The position numbers and the translations under genes were made by a program. DNA of 64,000 nt from an uncultured Nitrososphaerales archaeon (lineage in GTDB: Archaea; Thermoproteota; Nitrososphaeria; Nitrososphaerales; Nitrosocaldaceae), in NCBI GenBank assembly GCA_938030895.1, contig CALHIV010000011.1, forward strand, positions 124,001 to 188,000, written 5' to 3'. Shown here one piece after another: positions 1 to 8,265 of this stretch; the stretch's first letter is position 1; each line of letters opens with the position of its first letter. Under the pieces are notes generated by a model, which worked only from the letters and a program-made list of their open reading frames with translations, was not told the origin of the DNA and did no database searches.

Positions 1-170
1 TCAAGGAACTCAACATACTTGCTAAGCCATGAGCCTACCAACTTGTTGAGTAATAACAGTATCCTTGCATGCAGTATAAGCATGGATATACCTGTATCAA
101 ATGTTAACCCTATTAGTGATGATACTGTATCTTTACCCATCTGCTTACTCTCATTCATAGATAACATCAT
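1..170 (-). CDS. Partial hypothetical protein, N-terminal part only
   Basis: An open frame starts at ATG 170 (alternatives ATG 167 and GTG 176) just downstream of the stop of the PurC-like gene and runs off the left edge of the window. About 56 residues are visible. They start with a short polar stretch rich in Met, Ser and Lys, followed by a mostly hydrophobic, leucine-rich helix-like segment (LILHARILLLLNKL). The very small gap to the upstream gene suggests one transcript. I do not recognise the family. The remainder lies outside the window, so membrane location is only a possibility. Confidence 0.5.
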   Translation of the reverse strand, partial: MMLSMNESKQMGKDTVSSLIGLTFDTGISMLILHARILLLLNKLVGSWLSKYVEFL

Positions 171-182
171 CCCCACACATAT

Positions 183-1331
183 TCATAAACTTTCCATCGG
201 TAGAAGGTTACCCCTGTTCAGATGCTCTAACACATAGAGTTCTGATGCAACCTCTGCAATCGGTCTAACCAATACACCAGTAGCATTGACTATCTCTGCT
301 CTCTTGCTGCTCCATAGCGATGCGAATGAGAGCATACAGTCTGTGTATGCAGATATAACATCCCTAGGCATCATTGGAGGTAGATCTGCCTTACCTGTAG
401 TATATAGTTGCTTCCATCCATTATCTATATACCAGTTCCTGAGGAACTGCTTACTCACATCAACCATATGCCTGCTCTTCCTACCCAACACATCCCTTAC
501 AGCATTGATCTTTGATGCATCTAACCTCCACCTATCCATGTAGAACTCAAGGAACCTCTCAACCATATCAATGTCCCTTATCTCAAGCATATACCTATCC
601 TCCTCTGGATTCCCAAACGTATCTGCTAACCCTACATTACCATCAGAATCAACGTAGATCTCATACTTGCCATCGAACCTCAAGAGACCTTTACTCTCAG
701 CATATCTAGAGATTAGGAATGTGCACTCTTTTATAAGTTCGTGTGCCCTACTCCACTGCTCATCTGTAAGCCTTGATCTCATCCTTGCTTCATCCCTGCT
801 CAGGCTTATATCCCCTCTCTTATCGTATTTGGTTGTGTATGATAAGATGAGTTCACCTCCCGCTGATGCTGGTATCAACTCCCCTCCCTCAGGCATACTT
901 GTGAACCCATAAGCTCTGTAGTCCTTCTTACCATGCCTTATATCTGAGAGTAATGATGACCTTGGATGTAGATAATAGTTGAATATGAACTCAAGATCTA
1001 CCATCCTATTCCTTGTCCCTATCTCTATGCTCATCTGATCAAGGGGGATCTCCCTCCCTGGTACCCTAACCACATGGACCTTACATCCATGCTCTACAGC
1101 CTCTATGAAGCATGTCCTTATACCAGCATCCCTAGCAAGCTCAAAACTCTTATTTATTATGTAGCGCATGGCTAAACCCTTATGTGGTATAGAGAATGGC
1201 CACTTACCCCTAACCTTGTAATCGAATATGGAGAATGTATCCTTTGGTATGAAGTACCCTATACCCATCTCATCGCCTTTGGGCTCTACCTCTATAAGCA
1301 GATCCTTGGATGAACCTTCTACCCTTATCAT
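183..1331 (-). CDS. SAICAR synthetase-like protein (divergent PurC)
   Basis: This probably makes SAICAR from CAIR, aspartate and ATP in purine synthesis. No motif is textbook, but the order of elements follows PurC. A DTFSIFD segment (31-37) is followed by a lysine-glycine turn (KG 51-52), then a helix ending in AGIRTCFIE (69-77), corresponding to the GI-thf region. A PL-x-x-M-S-I stretch (96-102) is where PurC has IPLEVVVR. Next come an ELI-P turn (151-154), an LT-x-EQ helix, and FDGKYEIYVDSDGNVGLAD (219-237) with NPEEDRY (241-247), matching the FKLEFG..DG-ivLADE and PDssR segments. At 382 residues it is longer than bacterial PurC (about 240-300). The start is ATG 1331. It is transcribed divergently from the small wHTH gene and lies directly upstream of a partial ORF. 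A PurC paralogue with another substrate is possible. Confidence 0.68.
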   Translation of the reverse strand: MIRVEGSSKDLLIEVEPKGDEMGIGYFIPKDTFSIFDYKVRGKWPFSIPHKGLAMRYIINKSFELARDAGIRTCFIEAVEHGCKVHVVRVPGREIPLDQMSIEIGTRNRMVDLEFIFNYYLHPRSSLLSDIRHGKKDYRAYGFTSMPEGGELIPASAGGELILSYTTKYDKRGDISLSRDEARMRSRLTDEQWSRAHELIKECTFLISRYAESKGLLRFDGKYEIYVDSDGNVGLADTFGNPEEDRYMLEIRDIDMVERFLEFYMDRWRLDASKINAVRDVLGRKSRHMVDVSKQFLRNWYIDNGWKQLYTTGKADLPPMMPRDVISAYTDCMLSFASLWSSKRAEIVNATGVLVRPIAEVASELYVLEHLNRGNLLPMESL

Positions 1332-1403
1332 GATGAGATCAAAGTTACCATAGTATTAAAAACCTACTGAAGGTTTTAATAATGCGCCGTAGGTAACAGG
1401 ATC

Positions 1404-1781
1404 ATGCCCATACCCGTTGCTGAACTTGATGAGTCGAATGATCCAGTGCTCATAATCAAAGAGTTCCTCAAGAGGAATAGTGATGAGGCATGGACGCAGG
1501 AGGAGATAAGCGAATATACTGGGCTAGATATGACTACTGTGTACCAGATATGCCAGATGCTCAGGACGAGGTATGTAGAATCTATAGCAAAGGAGGAGTA
1601 CTTCCCCATAAAGGCTGTAGAGCGGTATGGACAGACCTACTATGCATGGAACTCTAAGGTTAAGGGCAAGGGTGCAAAGGCTACAAGGAAGGGGAGAGGT
1701 AGGAAGAGTGCTTCAGGTAATGGGAGTGGTAACGGCACTATAGATGCCCATCCTCCTCAGGATAGTGTATCTCCACAATGA
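1404..1781 (+). CDS. Small winged-helix protein with basic tail
   Basis: This 125-residue protein has a compact helical domain (about 14-60) that reads as a winged helix-turn-helix: a helix PVLIIKEFLKR, then WTQEEISEYTGL and TTVYQICQMLRTRYV as candidate HTH helices. A tail rich in Lys, Arg and Gly (about 84-105) is followed by a low-complexity Ser/Gly/Asn end. The architecture fits a small archaeal DNA-binding protein, with the basic tail giving nonspecific contacts. The target is unknown. It shares a 70-bp divergent promoter region with the PurC-like gene. Its last 44 nt overlap the 3' end of the convergent minus-strand ORF. Confidence 0.6.
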   Translation: MPIPVAELDESNDPVLIIKEFLKRNSDEAWTQEEISEYTGLDMTTVYQICQMLRTRYVESIAKEEYFPIKAVERYGQTYYAWNSKVKGKGAKATRKGRGRKSASGNGSGNGTIDAHPPQDSVSPQ

Positions 1782-2069
1782 CGTTGAATCCATATTCCCT
1801 CAGCCTTCCCTGCAGATAGTTAGCAAACTTGTCGAGGTATGTATGCCCTCTAACCCTTAACAGCCCTTGCATAACATTGCCCATATCATCTATGAAGTAG
1901 ATATCTATGCTGATTGTGAAGAACCTCCAACCCATACTCTCCATGGGTTGCTGAATGTGAGGTAACTATCTCTATGCAGCTTTGCCTCCAGATCCCTTAT
2001 GATATCCTCTATCATGCCTCTAACCTTGCTGTAATCATTAGTAGTCTTTATCTTGAACTCCTGTAGCAT
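1738..2069 (-). pseudogene. Small gene apparently split by a frameshift
   Basis: Two overlapping minus-strand frames look like one interrupted small gene. The upstream frame (ATG 2069 to TAG 1905, 54 aa) encodes a charged helix MLQEFKIKTT...IIRDLEAKL and loses protein-like character near its end (VGGSSQSA). The downstream frame (ATG 1944 to 1738, 68 aa) starts with only six residues before a strong beta pattern, RFFTISIDIYFID, and ends in VIVEIHYPEEDGHL. Switching frames around 1930-1945 would give one protein of about 110 residues. A TATA-like TTTAAA lies at 2111-2118 upstream of the first frame and none obvious is upstream of the second. Alternatives are two translationally coupled genes or a sequencing indel. 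No family is recognised. The 3' end overlaps the convergent wHTH gene. Confidence 0.4.
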
Positions 2070-2466
2070 TGGTCATCTAAATTACTCAACTCTTCAATAT
2101 TATCCATTCTTTTTAAATTGTAACTATTAAACGCAATTGTATAACATGCCGTTGTTAAACTATATTAAATATCCCCGTACATACTAGATAATTATTCAAT
2201 GACTCTTCTCCTCTATGTTCTACCTGATATCAAATACAATGCTTGGCACTAACAGCAATGCTCCCTTGTTTCATACCTGACTCTGCATTCATAATTAATA
2301 TCCTATATCAAATAGTTAGGCCACTTTAGATTGATTTATACCTTGTGTAATGATTGCTATGCTAGTGCTATACTACAACGCTTGAGCACTAGCTCTAATC
2401 TCTATCACAACAAGTAATGCCATAATAATATATATATAATATATATGCTGAAATAAAAATTAAAGA
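2070..2466. other. AT-rich intergenic region, about 400 bp
   Basis: I see no convincing gene here. The stretch is AT-rich, with an alternating TA run near 2428-2448 and the TATA-like element at 2111-2118 that would serve the minus-strand gene at 2069. It lies between the 3' end of the thioredoxin-like gene and the promoter side of the small split gene. Confidence 0.4.
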
Positions 2467-3012
2467 CTAGGGCCTCCACTTTATTGAGCACCCAACCGAT
2501 GGGTCGAATGGGTTCTCTATCCTCTCTCCCCTTAATAGTCTCTCAACATTCATGGCCATTATCTGTACTGTAGGCTTTGCATCTGGGTTCATAGCATCAT
2601 TTATACGCCCATGGTAGACTAGCCTCCTCTCTCTATCAAAGAGGAATGGATCTGGTGTGCATACAGCGCCATATGCTCTGGCAACCTCCTGAGTCTCATC
2701 AAACAGGTATGGGAACCTCACATTGAACTCTCTAGCAAACCTCTTCATGTTCTCATAACCTTCCCCTTCATAGTTTGGATCGTTGCTGTTTATCCCAACT
2801 ATGTCAAGCCTTGGATGGAACCTCTCATAAAGCATGTTTATATCATCCATCCTTGCTCTAACGTATGGGCAGTGGTTTGCCATGAAGATTATGAGTAGTG
2901 CTTCTGCCTTGAAGTCCTTCAGCGTGTAGTATTTACCGTCTATGCCTAGCAGGTTAAAGTCTATCGCTCTACTCCCTGTGCTCATCTTCTGTATCGAGTA
3001 GGTTCTTGCCAT
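2467..3012 (-). CDS. Thioredoxin-fold protein, peroxiredoxin/redoxin-like
   Basis: This is a cytoplasmic redox protein of the AhpC/TSA-thioredoxin superfamily, 181 residues. After a FNLLGIDGKYYTLKDF start typical of peroxiredoxin-like folds, there is IIFMANHCPYVRA (42-54) with a single Cys in the nucleophile position (CPYV rather than CxxC). The segment GAVCTPDPFLFD (115-126) contains the cis-proline and a second Cys. The end PSVGCSIKW (171-179) carries another conserved-looking Cys and matches the C-terminal signature of the thioredoxin-family proteins often annotated only by fold. A disulfide between Cys48 and one of the later Cys is likely but not shown. The start is ATG 3012. It is monocistronic, with AT-rich promoter sequence upstream at about 3030-3045. 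Confidence 0.8.
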   Translation of the reverse strand: MARTYSIQKMSTGSRAIDFNLLGIDGKYYTLKDFKAEALLIIFMANHCPYVRARMDDINMLYERFHPRLDIVGINSNDPNYEGEGYENMKRFAREFNVRFPYLFDETQEVARAYGAVCTPDPFLFDRERRLVYHGRINDAMNPDAKPTVQIMAMNVERLLRGERIENPFDPSVGCSIKWRP

Positions 3013-3105
3013 GAATACCCATACGTGTGAGTATATTAAAATATTAGGGTAGAGTAAATGAGGTGAGGAGAGGAAAGAGGAGGTAAAGGAGAGGAGGGAG
3101 GGGGT

Positions 3106-3258
3106 ATGGGTAACAACAGTGACAGCCTTAGGGTATGTGCATTCTGTGAATCTATTCTTGATGATGCGTACAACGATAGCATATGCAATCTATGTGCAGA
3201 GCGCTATGGTATAGTAATGCATGACTCTGAGGATGGCTGCGGCTGTGATACAAGATAA
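3106..3258 (+). CDS. Small zinc-ribbon-like protein (50 aa)
   Basis: A 50-residue ORF with a purine-rich ribosome-binding region just before ATG 3106. It contains two CxxC knuckles, CAFC (11-14) and CNLC (27-30), and ends in a CGC motif (45-47). The two knuckles with 12 residues between them fit a single zinc ribbon. It lies 32 nt upstream of the alcohol dehydrogenase start, which has its own TATA box, so the genes need not be co-transcribed. The function is unknown. Regular Cys spacing is the main argument that it is real. Confidence 0.6.
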   Translation: MGNNSDSLRVCAFCESILDDAYNDSICNLCAERYGIVMHDSEDGCGCDTR

Positions 3259-3260
3259 AG

Positions 3261-3270
3261 TATTTTTATC
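3261..3270 (+). promoter_or_regulatory. TATA box for the zinc alcohol dehydrogenase
   Basis: TATTTTTATC lies about 25 nt upstream of ATG 3291, the spacing expected for an archaeal TATA box of a leaderless transcript. The same TTTTTATC core occurs at the same distance before the Hsp20 gene starting at 34863. Confidence 0.55.
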
Positions 3271-3290
3271 ATTCATACATTGGCAATAGC

Positions 3291-4313
3291 ATGAGAGCTG
3301 CTAGGTTTCATGCTATAGGCAAACCATTACAGATAGAGGATATAGAGAAGCCTAAACTGAACAGCAACGATGTACTCATAAGGGTAAAGGCTGCAGGTAT
3401 ATGCTATAGTGATGTTCATGTACTCGATGGTGTTATAGCAGCAGACCCACCTGTAACCCTAGGCCATGAGATAGCAGGTATAGTGGAAGAGGTAGGCTCG
3501 AGCGTTACTGACTACAGGAAGGGCGATAGGGTGCTTGTACACTTCCTAAGCCCATGTGGTAGGTGCAAGAGGTGCTTACAGGGCAAGGGGATGCAATGCC
3601 TCAGACTCTTCGAGCGAGAAGGTTATGGATTCTCTGATGATGGAGGTTATGCTGAATACTGTAAGGTTGATGCCGATAGGCTAGTTAAACTCCCAGATGA
3701 TCTGAGCATAGAGTTTGCTGCAACTCTAGGGTGTGCTGGTATAACAGCTTACCATGCAGTTAAGAGCATAGCAAGGGTAAGGAGTGGTGAGACCGTTGTT
3801 ATATATGGTGCTGGTGGTGTAGGTTTGTATGCACTCCAAGCAGCAAGACTCTCAGGAGCATATACGATAGCAGTAGCGAGGAGCGAGGCAAGGTTGAGAC
3901 TTGCTGAGAGCCTTGGTGCAGATCATGTCCTTAATGCTAAGGATAGCAATCTTAGGAAGGAGGTTAAGAGGTTAACAGATGGCATGGGTGCAGATGTTGT
4001 ATTCGATCTTGTGCTAACCGATGAGTCGGTAAAGAATGCCATAGGCATGCTTGCAAATGGAGGGAGGTTAGTGCTTGTAGGAGTAAGTAACAGACCCATA
4101 AGCATAGACCCACAGATAACTGTGCTGAAGGAGTTCTCTATACTTGGCTCACTAGTAGGCACCAAGGATGAGCTTGAGGAGCTCGTTGGGTTTGCATCAA
4201 GTAAGAGGATAAGGAGCATAGCGAATAAGGCCTTTAAACTTGATGATGTTAACGATGCGTTAGCGATGCTTAGAAGAGGGGAGATCGTTGGGAGGGGGTA
4301 TATAGTGCCATAG
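3291..4313 (+). CDS. Zinc-dependent alcohol dehydrogenase (MDR family)
   Basis: An NAD(P)-dependent medium-chain dehydrogenase, 340 residues, the usual family size. Catalytic zinc ligands are visible as Cys38 in GICYSD and His59-Glu60 in GHE. Structural zinc is held by Cys89, Cys92, Cys95 and Cys103. The Rossmann loop is GAGGVG (173-178). All signature residues are intact, so the protein should be an active alcohol or aldehyde oxidoreductase. The substrate cannot be read from the sequence. The start at ATG 3291 is supported by the TATA box 25 nt upstream. A run of six T at about 4335-4340 just after the stop may terminate it. Confidence 0.88.
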   Translation: MRAARFHAIGKPLQIEDIEKPKLNSNDVLIRVKAAGICYSDVHVLDGVIAADPPVTLGHEIAGIVEEVGSSVTDYRKGDRVLVHFLSPCGRCKRCLQGKGMQCLRLFEREGYGFSDDGGYAEYCKVDADRLVKLPDDLSIEFAATLGCAGITAYHAVKSIARVRSGETVVIYGAGGVGLYALQAARLSGAYTIAVARSEARLRLAESLGADHVLNAKDSNLRKEVKRLTDGMGADVVFDLVLTDESVKNAIGMLANGGRLVLVGVSNRPISIDPQITVLKEFSILGSLVGTKDELEELVGFASSKRIRSIANKAFKLDDVNDALAMLRRGEIVGRGYIVP

Positions 4314-4330
4314 AGCAATTAAACAGCATA

Positions 4331-4636
4331 TCATGTTTTTTGCTCATTATACTTGCCTCCCAAATTCTTCTCTCCACCAACCTCTTTGGCCCTAACATTC
4401 TTTGCGTGTAGGAAGAGCAGGGGCGCAAATATGAATAGTGCTATCGCTATCCCAGATGCATCTATAACTGTAAGATAGGCTACAGCGAAGGCCAGTGCAG
4501 CAAACCCTTGAAGTATATGCTTCCTCCATACAGGGATTTTAGCGAACCGGGATACAACCTCTATGAGGAAGAATGCAGCTGCTGGGTATAGTGCCAGTAG
4601 TAGATGGGTTAACAGGTCTATATCTGTATGAGGCAT
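4331..4636 (-). CDS. Small membrane protein, three predicted TM helices
   Basis: 101 residues with hydrophobic stretches at about 8-28, 43-60 and 62-77, followed by a charged Lys/Glu/Gly tail. The helix-loop-helix order and short basic loops (KIPVWRKH) fit a small integral membrane protein with its tail in the cytoplasm. I do not recognise the family. It is convergent with the alcohol dehydrogenase, with only 17 nt between stops. It is followed upstream, across about 70 nt, by the GINS gene on the same strand, so it may be its distal operon partner. Confidence 0.5.
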   Translation of the reverse strand: MPHTDIDLLTHLLLALYPAAAFFLIEVVSRFAKIPVWRKHILQGFAALAFAVAYLTVIDASGIAIALFIFAPLLFLHAKNVRAKEVGGEKNLGGKYNEQKT

Positions 4637-4704
4637 CCCTCATCCTTACTCTCCTTACATATTTTTATTGGTTTCGTTGTATACATTACCAACTAGCAGT
4701 AGTA

Positions 4705-5283
4705 TCAATACTCAGCAAGTGGTAGTTCTATTGCTGCTCCTTGCTTCACCAACTCAATAGCATCTAGGAATGGTATCATGGCTATATCCTCTGCCTCGAA
4801 TGGTCCATACTTTCCATTATCCTTGCCTATAAATGCATCTACATGCTTTATGAACCTTACAAGGACTAGGGTTGATGCTACCCTTCCTGCGATAGCCTCT
4901 AGTACCTTGCTCCTACCATTCAGTATGGATGAGAGCAAGAGGTTAGACCTTAGCCTAAACTCCCTCTCCACCAACGCAATGTACAGCTCCTCTTGACTCA
5001 ACCTAGAATAGTCTATCCCGTCAGAGTTCCTCACCTTCTCTAACCTTATCTTGAGCATCAACCTTACAATCTCTGAGAGTATAGATATCAGAGCATCCCT
5101 GATCTTTGCGTCTATACCATCATATCCATAACCCTTCAATGAGTTGAAGATCCCAGCGATCCTCCTATACAGCGTAGGATCAACTTCTTGTAATGAACTG
5201 CTACTTGCTTCCCTGCTAAGATACTCGTAGAGTGTCTTCACATCTACATCTACACCTACATCTACATCTATATTGTTCTCCAC
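4705..5283 (-). CDS. GINS complex subunit, Gins51-like
   Basis: A subunit of GINS, which joins MCM and the GAN/Cdc45-type nuclease in the archaeal replicative helicase. The long helical part (about 40-140) is the A domain. The C-terminal stretch KYGPFEAEDIAMIPF...LVKQGAAIEL (about 158-187) is the small B domain, with its conserved GPF..xD...P and Lv..g.A pattern. A C-terminal B domain is the Gins51 (Sld5/Psf1-like) arrangement. The start at position 5283 is GTG. The N-terminus carries an in-frame hexanucleotide repeat (DVDVGVDVDV), which looks like a recent expansion. It is divergent from glutamine synthetase, with 46 nt between them. Confidence 0.72.
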   Translation of the reverse strand: MENNIDVDVGVDVDVKTLYEYLSREASSSSLQEVDPTLYRRIAGIFNSLKGYGYDGIDAKIRDALISILSEIVRLMLKIRLEKVRNSDGIDYSRLSQEELYIALVEREFRLRSNLLLSSILNGRSKVLEAIAGRVASTLVLVRFIKHVDAFIGKDNGKYGPFEAEDIAMIPFLDAIELVKQGAAIELPLAEY

Positions 5284-5329
5284 GCTATAAGTTCAGTGAT
5301 AACGATATAATTAAATAACGAATGGAAGA

Positions 5330-6796
5330 ATGCAGTTCATGCCTTACAGGCTTGTAGATGGCATATTAGAGCCTGTAAGTTACACTATGGAAGATGTTAT
5401 GGATAGTATAAAGAATCAAGATGTGAAGTATATCGATCTTCAGTTCACAAGCCTAACAGGTAGATTTCATCATGTTACTATTAATGCGAAGATGCTTGAT
5501 ATTGATGCATTAAAGGAGGGGTTCCCCAAACTTGATGGATCGTCCATAAAAGGCTTTGCACAGATATACGAGTCAGATATGATACTTAAACCAGATCCAA
5601 ACACATTTGCAATTATACCATGGAAGGATGAGGGTAAGACTGCTAGGATGATATGTGACGTTTACTGGGGCTATACAGGTGAGAGATTATCACGGGATCC
5701 TAGGGCAGTTACACAGAGGGCTGAAGAGATTCTAAGGGGAGAAGGCTTCAAGGTATCCTATTGGGGCCCTGAGGTTGAGTTCTTTGTATTCAACAGGGTT
5801 GCATGGGAGGCAATGGTCCCAAGTAGAGGTATATCCTATACTATAGAGAGCGTAGAGGCTCCATGGAGTAACGATTCATCAAATACGTTAAGACTCAAGG
5901 AGGGTTACATGCCTGCTGAGCCTTATGATACACTAACCCATTTTAGGAATAGGTGTATGCAGGTTCTTAACGACTACTTTGGTATACCCTGTGAAGCACA
6001 CCATCATGAGGTTGCAACAGCAGGGCAGTGCGAGATAGATATGCGTTATGATACACTAACTAATGCTGCAGATAACACGATGACATACAAGTATGTTGTC
6101 AAGAACATAGCAAGGATGAACAACCTCATAGCAACTATGATGCCAAAGCCATTAGCAATGGATAATGGCTCTGGTATGCATGTCAACGTGAGTCTATGGA
6201 ATGATAAGAACGAGTTCTACGATGCTAATGATGAGTATGCTGAGCTGAGCCAGATTGGTAGGTACTTTGCTGGGGGTATACTGGAGCATGCAGAGTCCCT
6301 ATGCGCAATAGTTGCACCAACAACCAACTCCTACAGGAGGTTGGTGCCAGGATATGAGGCTCCTGTATATATAGCATGGAGCAAAGGCAACAGATCTGCA
6401 ATAATAAGGGTGCCTGTTTACTTTAGAGGCAAGAAGCAGGCAGCAAGCAAGAGGATAGAGTTCAGGGCTGCAGACCCATCTTGTAACCCATATCTATGCT
6501 TCGCTGCAATACTTGCTGCCGGTCTAGATGGGATAAGGAAGAAGAGAGATGCAGGTGAGCCTGTTGATGAGAATATCTACCTGATGAGCCCTGAGAAGAG
6601 GAGGGCTCTAGGGATAAGACAGTTGCCCCCCACCTTGATAGATGCTATAGATGCCTTGAAGAGCGATAACCTTTACCTCAAGCCGGTATTCACCCAAGAC
6701 CTGATAGAGAAACTTGTAGAGCTTGAGAGCAAGGATTACATGGAGATCAAGTTGAGGCCCCATCCATATGAGTTCTACCTCTACTTTGATGTCTGA
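5330..6796 (+). CDS. glnA: Glutamine synthetase, type I
   Basis: ATP-dependent condensation of ammonium and glutamate, the main ammonia-assimilating step. At 488 residues it is slightly longer than bacterial GSI. The N-terminal beta-grasp begins with KYIDLQFTSLTGRFHH. The metal and substrate motifs are present: GPEVEFF (155-161), AHHHEVA, GSGMHVNVSLW, and RIEFRAADPSCNPYL near 385. A Tyr sits in ENIYLM, near where bacterial enzymes are adenylylated, but the surrounding sequence differs and no adenylyltransferase is seen here. The TATA-like AATTAAATA at 5309-5317 is only about 20 nt from ATG 5330, so the in-frame ATG at 5339 may be the true leaderless start. SHMT follows after 35 nt with its own promoter. 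Confidence 0.93.
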   Translation: MQFMPYRLVDGILEPVSYTMEDVMDSIKNQDVKYIDLQFTSLTGRFHHVTINAKMLDIDALKEGFPKLDGSSIKGFAQIYESDMILKPDPNTFAIIPWKDEGKTARMICDVYWGYTGERLSRDPRAVTQRAEEILRGEGFKVSYWGPEVEFFVFNRVAWEAMVPSRGISYTIESVEAPWSNDSSNTLRLKEGYMPAEPYDTLTHFRNRCMQVLNDYFGIPCEAHHHEVATAGQCEIDMRYDTLTNAADNTMTYKYVVKNIARMNNLIATMMPKPLAMDNGSGMHVNVSLWNDKNEFYDANDEYAELSQIGRYFAGGILEHAESLCAIVAPTTNSYRRLVPGYEAPVYIAWSKGNRSAIIRVPVYFRGKKQAASKRIEFRAADPSCNPYLCFAAILAAGLDGIRKKRDAGEPVDENIYLMSPEKRRALGIRQLPPTLIDAIDALKSDNLYLKPVFTQDLIEKLVELESKDYMEIKLRPHPYEFYLYFDV

Positions 6797-6798
6797 AT

Positions 6799-6809
6799 AG
6801 TTTTAAATT
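6799..6809 (+). promoter_or_regulatory. TATA box for SHMT
   Basis: The stretch TTTTAAATTT lies about 25-28 nt upstream of ATG 6832, immediately after the glutamine synthetase stop. It indicates that glyA has its own leaderless promoter instead of depending only on read-through. Confidence 0.5.
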
Positions 6810-6831
6810 TAGGTCGCCCATCTCCCTATGT

Positions 6832-8178
6832 ATGGTAGGTAATGATGAGGATGAAGCGTATAAGCATTACAGCGACGTATTAAGGCTCCTTAGAGAACAT
6901 CACTCCTGGTTCAATAGATGTATACCCTTGATAGCAAGCGAGAATGTGCCTAGTCCTGCAGTTAGAGAGGCCATAGTCTCAGACTTTGCAAATAGGTATG
7001 CTGAGGGCTGGCCTGGTGAGCGTGTATATGCTGGATGTGTATACATAGATCAGGTTGAGTTGATATGTATAGAACTAGCAAGGAAGGTCTTCAGGGCTGA
7101 GTTTGCTGATGTGAGACCGGTATCTGGTGTTGTAGCAAACCTTGCTGTATATGCTGCACTCACTGAGCCTAGTGATATCATGCTTGCTTTAGCTATACCC
7201 AATGGAGGGCATATCTCCCATGGTAAGAGGGAGCACTCTGGCACAGCTGGTTTGGTTAGAGGTTTACAGGTTGAGACCTTTGTATTCAACAAGGAGGAGA
7301 TGAACATAGATGTTGATGCGACGATAAAGAAGGTTGAGGAGATGAAGAGGGATAAGGGTGGCAAGGCTCCTAGACTAGCCATGTTTGGTGCAAGTCTATT
7401 CCTCTTCCCCCATCCTGTAAAGGAACTGGCAGATTATCTCCATGCAAACAACATAACCATATGCTATGATGCAGCACATGTTGCAGGCCTTATTGCAGGG
7501 AATGAGTTCCAAGATCCATTAAGGGAAGGGGCTGATATAATGACTATGAGTACGCACAAGACGCTATTTGGTCCTCAAGGGGGTATAATACTCTCATTCG
7601 AGAGGTATGCTGAGAGCATAAAGAAGGCTGTCTTCCCTGGCAATACAAGCAGTCATCACCTCCATAATGTAGCAGGAAAGGCAATAGCATTGGCAGAGAT
7701 GCTCGCATTTGGTAGGGATTATGCTAAGCAGGTTGTGAGTAATGCTAGAGCATTAGCAGGTACATTGCATGACCTTGGATTCGATGTCCTTGGAGCAAAG
7801 TATGGGTTCACAAGATCTCATCAGGTTGCTGTTGATGTGAGTAGATATGGGGATGGGGGTAGCATAGAGCAGATGCTGGAGAGGGCTGGGGTTATATGCA
7901 ATAGGCAGTTACTCCCAGGTGATATAAAGGCTGGGAGGAACTACAAGCACCCGGGAGGGATAAGGCTTGGTACAGCAGAGGTCACCAGGCTAGGTATGAA
8001 GGAGCAGGATATGGTCGAGATAGCAAGGTTCATCAAAAGGGTAGTTATAGATAAGGAGGATGTAAGTAGAGTAGCAGATGATGTTATGGAGTTCAGGAAG
8101 GGTTTCCAGAAGGTTCATTATGCATTCGATGATAGCATAGGAGCATATGAGTACATCTCATTAGTAGGTAAGAATTAA
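6832..8178 (+). CDS. glyA: Serine hydroxymethyltransferase
   Basis: A PLP enzyme interconverting serine and glycine with transfer of a C1 unit to the archaeal folate or pterin carrier. It has 448 residues. The PLP lysine lies in MSTHKTLFGPQGG (about 237-249). Other signatures are CYDAAHVAGLIAG (where the Asp contacts the pyridine nitrogen), GHISHG near 123, and TSSHHLHN around 275. The C-terminal RLGTAEVTRLGM is the family motif that binds the substrate carboxylate. The reading frame starts at ATG 6832, 25-28 nt after a TATA box. Pairing with glnA suggests linked nitrogen and C1 metabolism. No anomaly was seen. Confidence 0.93.
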   Translation: MVGNDEDEAYKHYSDVLRLLREHHSWFNRCIPLIASENVPSPAVREAIVSDFANRYAEGWPGERVYAGCVYIDQVELICIELARKVFRAEFADVRPVSGVVANLAVYAALTEPSDIMLALAIPNGGHISHGKREHSGTAGLVRGLQVETFVFNKEEMNIDVDATIKKVEEMKRDKGGKAPRLAMFGASLFLFPHPVKELADYLHANNITICYDAAHVAGLIAGNEFQDPLREGADIMTMSTHKTLFGPQGGIILSFERYAESIKKAVFPGNTSSHHLHNVAGKAIALAEMLAFGRDYAKQVVSNARALAGTLHDLGFDVLGAKYGFTRSHQVAVDVSRYGDGGSIEQMLERAGVICNRQLLPGDIKAGRNYKHPGGIRLGTAEVTRLGMKEQDMVEIARFIKRVVIDKEDVSRVADDVMEFRKGFQKVHYAFDDSIGAYEYISLVGKN

Positions 8179-8265
8179 GTTGGTTGAAGTAAGGAAGGGA
8201 GGCAAGGTAAGGAAAGGGTCATATTATAGAAGATTAGTATAAAATAAAGAATAGGGATAGGTAGT

